From: Trichormus variabilis 0441
Lineage (GTDB): Bacteria > Cyanobacteriota > Cyanobacteriia > Cyanobacteriales > Nostocaceae
Assembly: GCF_009856605.1 (NCBI RefSeq)
Contig: NZ_CP047242.1
Location: 2,230,001 to 2,294,000, forward strand
Direction: 5' to 3'
DNA length: 64,000 nucleotides
How positions within the stretch are numbered: position 1 is the first letter of the stretch; every line of letters starts with the position of its first letter. The translations under genes were made by a program, and so were the position numbers. Shown here one piece after another: positions 40,006-48,967 of the stretch. The notes beneath the pieces were generated by a model. It ran no database searches, had not been told where the DNA came from, and saw nothing but the letters and a program-made list of their open reading frames with translations.

Positions 40006-40455
40006 AGGGAGAGAGTAGGCGTTGGCGGTTGCAGACCAGTTAGTTTAACTGATTTGAGGAAAGTCCGGACTCCCGAAAGACCAGACTTGCTGGATAACTT
40101 CCAGTGCGAGCGATCGTGAGGATAGTGCCACAGAAAAATACCGCCAAAACAATTCAAAATTCAAAATTCAAAATTCAAAATGAATAATTTTGGATTTTGA
40201 GTCTTAGTTATGAATTCAATTTTGGTAAGGGTGCAAAGGTGCGGTAAGAGCGCACCAGCAGTATCGAGAGGTACTGGCTCGGTAAACCCCGGTTGGGAGC
40301 AAGGCCGAAGGAACTATGGTTGGTCTTTTACCAGTTCCGTTATCAGAGAGCCGCTAGAGGCGTTTGGTAACAAACGTCCCAGATAGATAATCGCCCTCGT
40401 GTAAAGCAATTTACACAGAGAACAGAACCCGGCTTACTACCAACTCTCTCCTCTT
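40006..40455 (+). ncRNA. rnpB: RNase P RNA (type A) with STRR insertion
   Basis: The P1 helix is visible: AGGGAGAGAGT near 40007 pairs with ACTCTCTCCTCT near 40443. The conserved core GAGGAAAGTCCGGACTCCC lies near 40057-40075, and AGATAGATAATCGCCC plus ACAGAACCCGGCTTAC near 40380-40440 form the 3' core. Four copies of AATTCAA at 40151-40178 fold with the following ATTTTGGATTTTGAG into an extended AT-rich arm. Heptamer insertions of this kind in rnpB are established for heterocystous cyanobacteria. The RNA cuts tRNA 5' leaders with RnpA. End positions are good to a few bases. Confidence 0.95.
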
Positions 40456-40623
40456 TATTAGTCATTGGTCAATAGTCAATAGTTATGAGTTATTAGTCAT
40501 TAGTTATTAGTCATTAGTCATTAGTCAAAAGAACGACCAATGACAACTGACAACTGACAACCGACAACTGACAACTGACAACTGACAACTGACAACTGAC
40601 AACTGACAACTGACAACTAACAA
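40456..40623 (+). repeat. STRR block before rnc
   Basis: TTAGTCA-type heptamers (40456-40527) change to about ten tandem copies of TGACAAC (40541-40617), one with a T-to-C change giving CGACAAC. The block ends three to six bases before the rnc start codon and leaves no room for a Shine-Dalgarno sequence. Confidence 0.95.
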
Positions 40624-41352
40624 ATGACTCTTGTGTATCCCCGCCGACAAAGGCAACTTGAAAGTTTAGTAAGAAAATTAGGTCTGCCAACAACAGCACC
40701 CATTAAGTGGGAATTGCTGGATTTGGCATTGACTCATCCTACTGTGTCTGAATCAGCCAATTATGAACAGTTGGAGTTTGTTGGTGATGCAGTGGTAAGA
40801 TTAGCGGCTGCTGTGATGCTATGGGAGACTTATCCTGATTGCCCTGTAGGAGATTTTGCGGCAATTCGTTCAGTATTAGTGAGCGATCGCATCCTCGCCC
40901 AGTTAGCCAGAGAATATGGTTTAGAATTACATTTATTGGTTGCTGGCAGTGCCACCAGTGACAAAATTGGTCAGGAGTCCCGATTAGCAGATGCTTTTGA
41001 AGCTGTTTTAGGTGCGCTTTATCTCAGCACTTCTAATCTAGAACTCATTCGCCCTTGGTTAGATCATCACTTTCGCCAACTAGCAGCCGAAATTCGCCTC
41101 GACCCCGCCAGACTCAACTACAAAGCCGCGCTACAAGAATGGACGCAAGCACAATTTAAGGTGTTACCTGAATATCGAGTCGTCGAAATTAATCAGGCAA
41201 ACCGCACCCAAGAACGTTTTGCCGCCGAAGTTTGGTTACACGGTAACAAACTCGGTGAAGGTAAAGGACGCTCTATCAAAGCCGCCGAACAAGCCGCCGC
41301 CAAAGTAGCATTTTTGGCTATCACTCCTCCAGAAGAAATGAGTGGTCAATAG
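40624..41352 (+). CDS. rnc: Ribonuclease III
   Basis: 242 residues. YEQLEFVGDAVVRLAAA is the RNase III signature with catalytic Glu and Asp, and ADAFEAVLGALYL holds the second acidic pair. A double-stranded-RNA-binding domain follows from about residue 165 (YKAALQEWTQAQFK through IKAAEQAAAKVAF). It processes rRNA and structured RNAs. The ATG abuts a tandem TGACAAC repeat and lacks a ribosome-binding sequence, so initiation may be leader-independent or weak. Confidence 0.96.
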   Translation: MTLVYPRRQRQLESLVRKLGLPTTAPIKWELLDLALTHPTVSESANYEQLEFVGDAVVRLAAAVMLWETYPDCPVGDFAAIRSVLVSDRILAQLAREYGLELHLLVAGSATSDKIGQESRLADAFEAVLGALYLSTSNLELIRPWLDHHFRQLAAEIRLDPARLNYKAALQEWTQAQFKVLPEYRVVEINQANRTQERFAAEVWLHGNKLGEGKGRSIKAAEQAAAKVAFLAITPPEEMSGQ

Positions 41353-41708
41353 TCATTTGTCAATAGTCCATAGTCCATAGTCCATAGTCAAAGGCAATTA
41401 CACGTAACTATTGACGCTTCATCATTTACCAGTGACTATTAACTAATAACAAACATAAGAGATAAGCTGATACGCACCCAGATTAAATATTCTTACGTCA
41501 GGGCTGTCCATAGTCAAGAGTCCAGAGTCAAAGGCTAGCTTTAACTGTGGACTTTGGACCTTTGACAACCTGAGTGCGAAGTATACAATTTAAATGCGTA
41601 ATAGCTTAGTTCACCCAGCATATCTGTTATTAAGCTGTGTATAAAAAAACCAGTTTCCAATGACCAATGACCAATGACTATTGACTATTGACTATTGACT
41701 ATTGACCA
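41353..41708. repeat. 356-base gap dominated by STRR tracts
   Basis: CAATAGTCCATAGTCCATAG at about 41360-41390, AAGAGTCCAGAGTCAAAGG near 41515, and CCAATGACCAATGACTATTG through 41708, which runs into the next start codon. No gene seen between them. Confidence 0.85.
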
Positions 41709-42836
41709 ATGACTAAAATCGCTGTTATCGGGGTAGGACGCTGGGGAGTACATTTGTTGCGGAATTTTTTAGCACATCCGCAAGCGGAGGTCGTGGCAAT
41801 AGTTGACCCCCATCCAGAAAGGTTAACGGTAGTCAAGCAGCAGTTTAATTTGGCTGAAAGTGTCCTGTTAACCACCCAGTGGTCTGACTTACAAACAGTG
41901 CCAGAATTAACAGCAGTAGCGATCGCTACTCCAGCTACCACTCACTACGCTTTAATTAAAGATGCTCTGGCTCAAGGCTATCATGTTCTGGCAGAAAAAC
42001 CCCTAACCTTAGACCCTACAGAATGCCAAGAACTTTGCCAATTGGCAGAGCGACGGCAATTAATACTCATGGTGGATCATACCTATTTATTTCACCCAGC
42101 CGTTGAGGAAGGTCAAACTGTCATTCAGGCTGGTAAATTAGGTGAGTTACGTTACGGCTATGCTACACGCACCCATTTAGGCCCTGTCCGTCAAGATGTT
42201 GATGCCTTATGGGATTTAGCCATCCATGATATCGCCATCTTTAACAACTGGTTAGGTAAAGCACCTGTAAGTGTACAGGCGACGGGTACAGTTTGGCTGC
42301 AAGGTGAGGGGAAAGAGGCAGGGGGCAGGGGGCAGGGGGCAGGGGAGGCAGGGGGAGAACTGACTGCAAGATTTTCGCCCCAGTCCCCAATCCCCAATCC
42401 TCAATCCCCAGTCCCCAGTCCTCAGTCCCCAGAATTAGCCGATTTAGTTTGGGTAACGTTAACTTATCCAGATGGTTTTAAGGCGTATATTCACCTGTGC
42501 TGGTTGAATAATGATAAACAGCGCCGTCTGGCGGTGGTAGGAAGCCTTGGCACTTTAATTTTTGATGAAATGTCACCATCATCACAATTGACTTTATTGC
42601 ATGGTGAATTTGAACGTCAGGGAAATCTATTTTTGCCTGTAAATCAAAGCCGAGAAGTATTAGAACTCAAAGCCGGCGAACCTTTACAACGAGTTTGCGA
42701 TCGCTTTATTACTTCTGTTCTCCAGAATACACCCCCAAGCATTTCTTCTGGTTGGGTAGGTACAGAGTTAGTCAAAATTCTCTCTGCTCTAACTACATCT
42801 CTCCAACAAAGCGGCCAATCTGTTTCTCTTCAATAA
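41709..42836 (+). CDS. Gfo/Idh/MocA-family oxidoreductase with in-frame repeat insertion
   Basis: 375 residues. GVGRWGVHLLRNF is the NAD(P) loop; IATPATTHYALIKDAL and VLAEKPLTLD (with the conserved Glu-Lys-Pro) complete the Rossmann domain. VDHTYLFHPAV and WDLAIHDIAIFN are the substrate-domain segments. Residues of about 199-241 are low-complexity (Gly/Ala/Glu-rich, then QSP/NPQSP repeats). They are encoded by GGGGCAG and CCCCAGT heptamers, in frame, within the C-terminal sheet region. The substrate is unknown; sugar or cyclitol dehydrogenases dominate this family. The ATG lies within a TGACCAATGACT repeat. Confidence 0.92.
   Translation: MTKIAVIGVGRWGVHLLRNFLAHPQAEVVAIVDPHPERLTVVKQQFNLAESVLLTTQWSDLQTVPELTAVAIATPATTHYALIKDALAQGYHVLAEKPLTLDPTECQELCQLAERRQLILMVDHTYLFHPAVEEGQTVIQAGKLGELRYGYATRTHLGPVRQDVDALWDLAIHDIAIFNNWLGKAPVSVQATGTVWLQGEGKEAGGRGQGAGEAGGELTARFSPQSPIPNPQSPVPSPQSPELADLVWVTLTYPDGFKAYIHLCWLNNDKQRRLAVVGSLGTLIFDEMSPSSQLTLLHGEFERQGNLFLPVNQSREVLELKAGEPLQRVCDRFITSVLQNTPPSISSGWVGTELVKILSALTTSLQQSGQSVSLQ
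42302..42434 (+). repeat. STRR tract inside a coding sequence
   Basis: GGGGGCAGGGGGCAGGGGGC runs (about 42320-42345), then CCCCAGTCCCCAATCCCCAA and similar heptamers to 42434. The reading frame of the Gfo/Idh/MocA gene stays open throughout. Confidence 0.92.
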
Positions 42837-42970
42837 AATTTATAATAATTTACACAACTACTACAACACGAAAAAAATTTAAAAACCCCTCTCCATCCCA
42901 GGTTTCCCAGGTGCGCCTCCGTTGGAGACTCACGTTAATTTAAAAGCATCATAGCTTAATCAATTAAGAA

Positions 42971-45025
42971 TTACGAATTATGAATTACAAAAAGATTAAC
43001 CCGCTCTAGATCAGTATACTCTTCTAACTCTGTTTTTTTAGAGCCGTAGTTTTCATTACAATCTAAAGGTATTGCTTCTGGATGGTTAGAGGAAAAGGAA
43101 TCAGTTCCCTTAATTTCCTCATCTCCTTCTGAATTTTTCTGGTTTTTATTATTATCTGTGGCTGATAAACCTAATAAAGAGATGTCAATCAATGGCAAAG
43201 TAATATTAACTGTTGTACCTTGATTTATACCAGCACTCTCCAAAGTGATAGTACCACCCATAAGTTCAATTAAATTGCGTGAAATAGCTAATCCCAAGCC
43301 TGTACCTTCAAATTTTCGTGTGGTGCTACCGTTCACCATCACAAAGGGACGGAATAGTTTATGTTGTTGAGCAGGTTCAATTCCTAAACCGGTATCTGTA
43401 ATACTAACCATCACTTGCGATTTACCATCAATTCGAGTTTGAATGGTTGTCGCAATACTAATACCACCTTCATCGGTGAATTTAGTAGCATTACCAATTA
43501 TATTAATTAATACTTGTTTTAATTTAGCTGCATCCGCTTTTACGGGAATGGGTTCTGTGCCTAAGTTGGTTTTCAGTTGCAAGCCTTTTTGTTGAACATT
43601 GACTGACTGTAAATTGATTACTTCTAAAAGTGTTTGCCGCAAATCTAAAGGTTGGCTAACTACAGAAAGTTTCCCAGCCTCAATCTTAGAAATATCAAGT
43701 AGTTCGTTAATAATTCCTAGTAAATGTATAGCTGTTTCATCTGCACGCTGAAGAAATTCTATTTCTTCTTCTCGATTATCACACAAGCCATCCTTAACTA
43801 AACGTACGCAGTTGATAATGATATTTAAGGGGTTGCGTAATTCGTGAGAGGTGGTAGCTAAAAACTGACTTTTAACTTGGTTAGCACTTTTTGCGTCTTT
43901 CCATGCCGTCTCGATTTCTTCTGACCAAACTTTAAGCCTATCAACCATTTGGTCGATTGCTTGTGCTAGTTGGTTAAACTCCCGAATCTTGAAGTTATCG
44001 GGGACTCGTCTCGATGTATGGTGGCTATGAATGTTTAAAGCATAATCGCGCAATTCTTCCACAGGACTAGCTAGGTAAGGTGCTAGATACAAAGATGCTA
44101 CTAAACTTGCACCAATTAAACCAACTGTTAAAACAATGAGGATGAGTTTGATTTCTTCTAAGCCAAATAGAGCATTTTCTACAGTTGTCACAGACATGAC
44201 TATCCATTTCTGCTGTGGCTGTATTGTTGTGGGACTGTCAATTACTGTATAACCTGCTACTAATTCTTTTTTATTATTGAAAATTAAATTGATTGGCTCG
44301 TTACGTCCTGCAATGGCATTTTTGATGATGTTTTGTACTTGCTTTGCATCTGAGTGTTCTTTGATATTAGTTCCCACTAAATCAGATAAGGGGTGAGCTA
44401 ATATTGTCCCATCTTCAGCAATGACTATGGTGGAACCAGTGAGTGAACCTGGTTGATTACGAGTTTGTTTATATAATGCTGACTGAAGATTTAAAGCATA
44501 TCGCAATTTCCCAGACTTATCATATACGGGAGCAGTGAGTAGTAATTGTAATTGCTCTTGGGGATTACGTGGGCCTGTCACTCCAGGTTTTGGGGGGGCG
44601 ATGCTTCTCAGTTCTACGCTATCGCTTGGTAGAAGCGGGCCAAATTGAGTAATTTCTTTTTTACCGCAGCTACTGGCAACGATTTCACCATTTTGCCAGT
44701 TAATTAGTTGCAAGCATTCAATATAGTTGGGTAGTGCTTGTACTAGCTGTGTCAGAAATGCTTCTATCTCTTCTGGAGAACCAGACTGTACAACTGTTGT
44801 GCGGCTGGCGGTTAGTAAGTTGGTTTTAAGAGTGGCGATCGCATTGAGAATTCTCTCTCCTCTGATGACAGCACTTTCTGTGAGATTTTGTCGCGCAGTT
44901 TTTAGTAAGCTAGAGCGTGCCTTATTCAACGCCGCTATCTGTCCAACAAACAACACCGGGACAAACAAGAGCAAAATCCTGGTTACTAAAATACGTCGAA
45001 AGGATGATTGACCGTTACTAGGCAT
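42971..45025 (-). CDS. Cache-type membrane sensor histidine kinase
   Basis: 684 residues. TM1 at about 12-32, an external double-Cache-like sensor at about 40-285, TM2 at about 293-313, HAMP at about 314-370, HisKA with H394 in TTSHELRNPLN, then HATPase_c with IGNATKF, DTGLGI and GTGLGLAI. A C-terminal tail of about 70 residues after the ATPase is polar and disordered, with no receiver domain. Kinase motifs are intact. The start ATG at 45025 has no strong ribosome site. No response regulator is adjacent, so it is an orphan kinase. Confidence 0.93.
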   Translation of the reverse strand: MPSNGQSSFRRILVTRILLLFVPVLFVGQIAALNKARSSLLKTARQNLTESAVIRGERILNAIATLKTNLLTASRTTVVQSGSPEEIEAFLTQLVQALPNYIECLQLINWQNGEIVASSCGKKEITQFGPLLPSDSVELRSIAPPKPGVTGPRNPQEQLQLLLTAPVYDKSGKLRYALNLQSALYKQTRNQPGSLTGSTIVIAEDGTILAHPLSDLVGTNIKEHSDAKQVQNIIKNAIAGRNEPINLIFNNKKELVAGYTVIDSPTTIQPQQKWIVMSVTTVENALFGLEEIKLILIVLTVGLIGASLVASLYLAPYLASPVEELRDYALNIHSHHTSRRVPDNFKIREFNQLAQAIDQMVDRLKVWSEEIETAWKDAKSANQVKSQFLATTSHELRNPLNIIINCVRLVKDGLCDNREEEIEFLQRADETAIHLLGIINELLDISKIEAGKLSVVSQPLDLRQTLLEVINLQSVNVQQKGLQLKTNLGTEPIPVKADAAKLKQVLINIIGNATKFTDEGGISIATTIQTRIDGKSQVMVSITDTGLGIEPAQQHKLFRPFVMVNGSTTRKFEGTGLGLAISRNLIELMGGTITLESAGINQGTTVNITLPLIDISLLGLSATDNNKNQKNSEGDEEIKGTDSFSSNHPEAIPLDCNENYGSKKTELEEYTDLERVNLFVIHNS

Positions 45026-45498
45026 CTAGCGTCTCACTTCGCAACTGCACATCACAACAGAAAACACGGGCAATTAAACTAGCTAAAGGAGACATTTATG
45101 AAGTTATCATAAATTTGTTATCAGGAAATAAAAGTATCAAATATTTAATATACAAAAAGCAATGTAATATACAAAAACTTAAGCAGAGTAGATGTAAAGG
45201 AAACTTGTGCTGCATATAGATCCAGTACCAAGTGACGCAATATCCCACGGGTAAGAGACTTCCCATTCAAAAATATCTCATCCTATTCCCAACTTTATGC
45301 AGGTGGAGGACAAGGCGTGGGGAGCAAAGGGGAGAGGGAAAACGTGATTGAATAATTTATGTTACGGAAGTCCCTAAGCTTGCGCCTACCCAGGAAGGGA
45401 AAATGCAAAATTTAAACAGCTTACAGATTATTTAAGCGTTTATGTAAAGTTATGATACTTTTGTTTCTGGCATCATTTCCGACGATCAAACCAACCTT
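45026..45498. other. 473-base gap, no gene seen
   Basis: AT-rich, without repeats of note except a G-rich run near 45300-45345. Divergent promoters of the kinase and the RibD-C gene are expected here. Confidence 0.5.
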
Positions 45499-46182
45499 AT
45501 GGTGCAACACCGTCCTCATACCACAGTAGTTTTGGCAATGAGTGCAGATGGCAAGATAGCAGATTTTAGGCGATCGCCTGCTAGATTTGGTACCAGTGTC
45601 GATAAAACACATCTGGAAGAACAAATTGCTGCCTCTGATGCCGTTTTAATAGGTGCTGGCACTCTCCGAGCTTATGGTACAACATTGACCGTATCAGATA
45701 CAGTTCTGCTGCAACAACGCCAACAGCAAGGCAAGCCTGACCAACCGATTCATATAGTGATTACACATTCTGCTAACCTCAATCCGGAAATTAGGTTTTT
45801 TCAGCAGCCAATTAGGCGTTGGTTAGTTACAACAAATTTAGGCAAGAATTTTTGGCAAGGACGCTCAGAATTTGAGCGAATTCTGGTTTTTGAAACTCCA
45901 ACAGGAGAAATCGATACTATCACAGTCCTAAAACAACTAACATCACTACAAATAGCACGATTGTTAGTATTAGGTGGGGGAGCATTAGTAGCTTCTATGC
46001 TGGAATTGGATTTAATAGATGAATTTTGGCTTACCGTCTGTCCATTAATTTTAGGCGGTGTGACTGCACCCACACCTGTGGATGGTAAAGGATTCACATC
46101 ACAACTAGCTCCCCATCTTCAACTTCTAGAAGTAAAAAAAGTGGAACACGAAGTTTTTCTCCACTATCAGCTACAACGGTAG
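45499..46182 (+). CDS. RibD C-terminal-type reductase
   Basis: 227 residues covering only the reductase domain of RibD/DHFR-like proteins: TTVVLAMSADGKIAD at the start, DAVLIGAGTLRAYG in the middle (NADPH side), LLVLGGGALVASMLEL and LTVCPLILGG at the end. The deaminase domain is absent. It may reduce the pyrimidine intermediate of riboflavin synthesis or act on another substrate, as stand-alone members do. It starts at ATG with no strong ribosome site, 54 bases before the next gene. Confidence 0.88.
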   Translation: MVQHRPHTTVVLAMSADGKIADFRRSPARFGTSVDKTHLEEQIAASDAVLIGAGTLRAYGTTLTVSDTVLLQQRQQQGKPDQPIHIVITHSANLNPEIRFFQQPIRRWLVTTNLGKNFWQGRSEFERILVFETPTGEIDTITVLKQLTSLQIARLLVLGGGALVASMLELDLIDEFWLTVCPLILGGVTAPTPVDGKGFTSQLAPHLQLLEVKKVEHEVFLHYQLQR

Positions 46183-46235
46183 ATGAATTAAATTAGTCAT
46201 TGGTCTATCTAATCCCCAATCTCCAATCCCCAAAT

Positions 46236-47411
46236 ATGGTTGAACAACTCAAGCCTCGCTATTCCAGCGTTTGGATTAACAAAATCGCTGAAGTACCCCA
46301 AGATGCTTGGGATGCTTTAGCTTTACCACTCAAAACTCCTTTTTTGGAGTGGGATTGGCTGAATAATTTGGAAACTTCTCACAGTGCTACAGCTAAAACT
46401 GGTTGGTTACCAAATCACTTAACACTGTGGCGAGATAGAACATTGATTGCTGTGGCTCCACTGTATATTAAAGGGCATAGCTATGGTGAGTTTGTTTTTG
46501 ACCACCAGTGGGCAGAGTTAGCAGAGCGTATTGGGGTACAATATTACCCTAAACTCTTGGGTATGACACCATTCACCCCAGCCGAAGGTTATCGGTTTTT
46601 AATTGCCGATGGGGAAGATGAAGAGGAAATTACTGCCATGATGGTGCATGAAATTGACTCTTTCTGTGTCAAACATAATATTTCTAGTTGCCATTTTCTC
46701 TATGTTGATCCCCAATGGCAACCAGTGCTAGAAAAACAAGGGTTCACAGCTTGGTTGCACCATAGTTTTATTTGGGAAAATTCAGGTTTTCAGAATTTTG
46801 ATGATTACTTGACGGTGTTCAATGCTAATCAACGTCGTAATATTAAGCGCGAACGTAAAGCTGTAGAAAAGGCGGGTTTACAACTGCAAGCCGTGACGGG
46901 TGATGCCATCCCTAAGTCTTTATTTCCTTTGATGTATCAGTTTTATGCTGATACTTGTGACAAGTTTGGTTGGTGGGGTAGCAAGTATCTAACAAAGCAA
47001 TTCTTTGAGCAGTTACACCATAACTATCGCCATCGGGTCGTGTTTTTCCCTGCTTATCACGAGCAAGATCCCCGTCAGCCTCTGGGGATGTCTTTTTGTT
47101 TGTTTAAAGACGATCGCCTATATGGTCGTTATTGGGGCAGTTTTCAAGAAATCGATTGCTTACATTTTGATGCTTGCTATTATGCACCAATTGAGTGGGC
47201 GATCGCTAATGGTATTCAAAGTTTTGATCCTGGCGCTGGCGGAAGACATAAAAAACGTCGCGGTTTTCCGGCTGCACCTAATTATAGTCTCCATCGCTTT
47301 TATAATAGTCGTCTAGGACAAATTTTACGCCCTTACATTAATGAAGTGAATCAATTAGAAGAGCAGGAAATTGCAGCCATTAATGCAGAGTTACCTTTTA
47401 GTCAAAAGTAA
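46236..47411 (+). CDS. FemAB-like (DUF482) acyltransferase
   Basis: 391 residues from ATG 46236; the frame opens at TTG 46200 within heptamer-like sequence. TPFLEWDWLNNLE near the N-terminus, the SHSATAKTGWLPNHLTL segment, FNANQRRNIKRERKAVEKAG, and the C-terminal SFDPGAGGRHKKRRGF fit the DUF482/FemAB-like GNAT-fold family. FemAB relatives use aminoacyl-tRNA; DUF482 members are uncharacterised. Cytosolic by sequence. Confidence 0.88.
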   Translation: MVEQLKPRYSSVWINKIAEVPQDAWDALALPLKTPFLEWDWLNNLETSHSATAKTGWLPNHLTLWRDRTLIAVAPLYIKGHSYGEFVFDHQWAELAERIGVQYYPKLLGMTPFTPAEGYRFLIADGEDEEEITAMMVHEIDSFCVKHNISSCHFLYVDPQWQPVLEKQGFTAWLHHSFIWENSGFQNFDDYLTVFNANQRRNIKRERKAVEKAGLQLQAVTGDAIPKSLFPLMYQFYADTCDKFGWWGSKYLTKQFFEQLHHNYRHRVVFFPAYHEQDPRQPLGMSFCLFKDDRLYGRYWGSFQEIDCLHFDACYYAPIEWAIANGIQSFDPGAGGRHKKRRGFPAAPNYSLHRFYNSRLGQILRPYINEVNQLEEQEIAAINAELPFSQK

Positions 47412-47598
47412 ATAGTTAGTTGTCAGTTGTCAGTTGTCAACGGCGCATAGTTTTCTTTTTTGCTTTTCCTGTTCCCAGATTTCTTCCTGCTGCTTGACTC
47501 TAAATACTGATGATTGCTGGTGATGGGTAACTAATAAAGATTTACACTTGATATGGAGTGTAAAATCCCTGAATAAAGAAATTTAATTTTTAAAGCTT

Positions 47599-47982
47599 AT
47601 GGATTTGATAGTTGAAGATTTAGCTGCCCTAGATAATAAACTTTCTCAGCGTCATATTGACCTTGACCCAAACGGGTACTTCATTATCTATATAGATAAA
47701 ACTGCTGGCTTGATTTATGCCAAGCATTTTACAAATATCATTGACGAACGTGGTTTAGCAGTAGACCCAGAAACAGGCAAAGTAATTCCTGCTAGAGGGA
47801 AGGTAGAAAGAACTTATACAACTGTTTTTGCTGGAAGAACAGCCAAGGAACTTTGTGTCAAAATTTTTGAAGAAACTCAGCCCTGTCCCGTAACTATGTT
47901 AGACCATGCGGCTTATTTAGGTCGTGAATTTGTCCGTGCTGAAGTCGCTTTGGTAGCAGGGCAAGAGTACGTGCAAGATTAA
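47599..47982 (+). CDS. DUF4346 protein
   Basis: 127 residues. HIDLDPNGYFIIYIDKTAG, LIYAKHFTNIID and ELCVKIFEETQPCPVTMLD, then HAAYLGREFVRAEVAL, match DUF4346. The family is common in cyanobacteria and archaea and is sometimes fused to a dihydropteroate-synthase-like domain; role unknown. No membrane segment. The preceding gap contains TTGTCAG heptamers near 47420. Confidence 0.88.
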   Translation: MDLIVEDLAALDNKLSQRHIDLDPNGYFIIYIDKTAGLIYAKHFTNIIDERGLAVDPETGKVIPARGKVERTYTTVFAGRTAKELCVKIFEETQPCPVTMLDHAAYLGREFVRAEVALVAGQEYVQD

Positions 47983-48068
47983 GTATGGAGTAAGGAGTAA
48001 TAAGTAGGGATTAGAGCATCATTGAGAAAATCATTCTTCCCCTACTCTCTACTCCCTATCTCCTAAAC

Positions 48069-48776
48069 CTAGCCTTCAGATGATGGTTGAACAGCTAGGT
48101 AAATGTAGTAAGTTGCCATTGGAATGATGGTAGCAGCAATTAAAAGTCCTACCACCCAAGCAGTGGCGTTACCTTTATCGGTTTCTCCGGCTTTTTTGAA
48201 TGTGCCTTCTACTTGTACTTTGTCAACGATTTGTGGGGGGCCAGGATCAGGTTGACCAGAGAGAACAGCAACTAGGCGATCGCTGGCATCTAAAAATGCC
48301 TGATTATATTTATTACCGTCTCGTAAGGGTGCAGCCAAGGTTTCCTCAGCCACGCTGTTGGCAATGGCATCTGTGAGTAAAGGCTTGACTTCATCTCCAG
48401 TAATAATTGCAGTACCATTAGTCACGGTATCCAGTACTAACAAAATTTGATTTGCTTGAGCTTCTTTGTTAGGAAACCATTTTTCAAACAGTGCTTGACC
48501 AAAGCTTTCTGGTGTTTCCCCATAATCTAGGCGATGGATAGTCACAAATCTGACTTCCTTACCTGTTTGTTTTGCTAAGTTCTCTAAGCTGCTGCTAATT
48601 GCACCTTCATTGATTCGGCTAATTACGTCGCCTTGGTCTAATACCCATGTAGAATCACCTGCTGTCAGGTTTGGTATTTGATACACTCCTGAAGCTAGTG
48701 CGGGGGAGCTAGATAGCGATGCAGCTAGAATAATAGTCAAAAAAGGCAATATCAGCCGGATGAAGAGTTTTTTCAT
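48069..48776 (-). CDS. psb32: Psb32-like TPM-domain protein
   Basis: 235 residues from ATG 48776 (MKKLFIRLILPFLTII...ALA-SG is a good signal peptide); ATG 48806 or the frame start at 48836 would put extra residues before it. The TPM domain runs from about residue 35 (VLDQGDVISRINEGAISSSL, VRFVTIHRLDYG, NQILLVLDTVTNGTAIITGD). One C-terminal membrane helix (WVVGLLIAATIIPMATYYIY) anchors it. In cyanobacteria and plants such proteins protect or repair photosystem II in the thylakoid lumen. Confidence 0.85.
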   Translation of the reverse strand: MKKLFIRLILPFLTIILAASLSSSPALASGVYQIPNLTAGDSTWVLDQGDVISRINEGAISSSLENLAKQTGKEVRFVTIHRLDYGETPESFGQALFEKWFPNKEAQANQILLVLDTVTNGTAIITGDEVKPLLTDAIANSVAEETLAAPLRDGNKYNQAFLDASDRLVAVLSGQPDPGPPQIVDKVQVEGTFKKAGETDKGNATAWVVGLLIAATIIPMATYYIYLAVQPSSEG

Positions 48777-48967
48777 CCTAAAAACTTGTTGGAGGATATG
48801 TGTCATTGGATAATTCCATAAGTACGAATAGCACAAAAATACTACATAACTAATGTCAAGATCACCCTCTAAGGGGGGTTAGGGGTGAGCAACAAGTTAT
48901 TAAAATCACATTTTACCACTTTTAAAACAACCTCTTAGAGAAGTCATTTATAATTTTTAATTACAAA

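Noticed and set aside
40456..40623. Tandem array considered as a CRISPR
   Set aside because: The unit is seven bases and contiguous, with no spacers and no cas genes; it is an STRR array.
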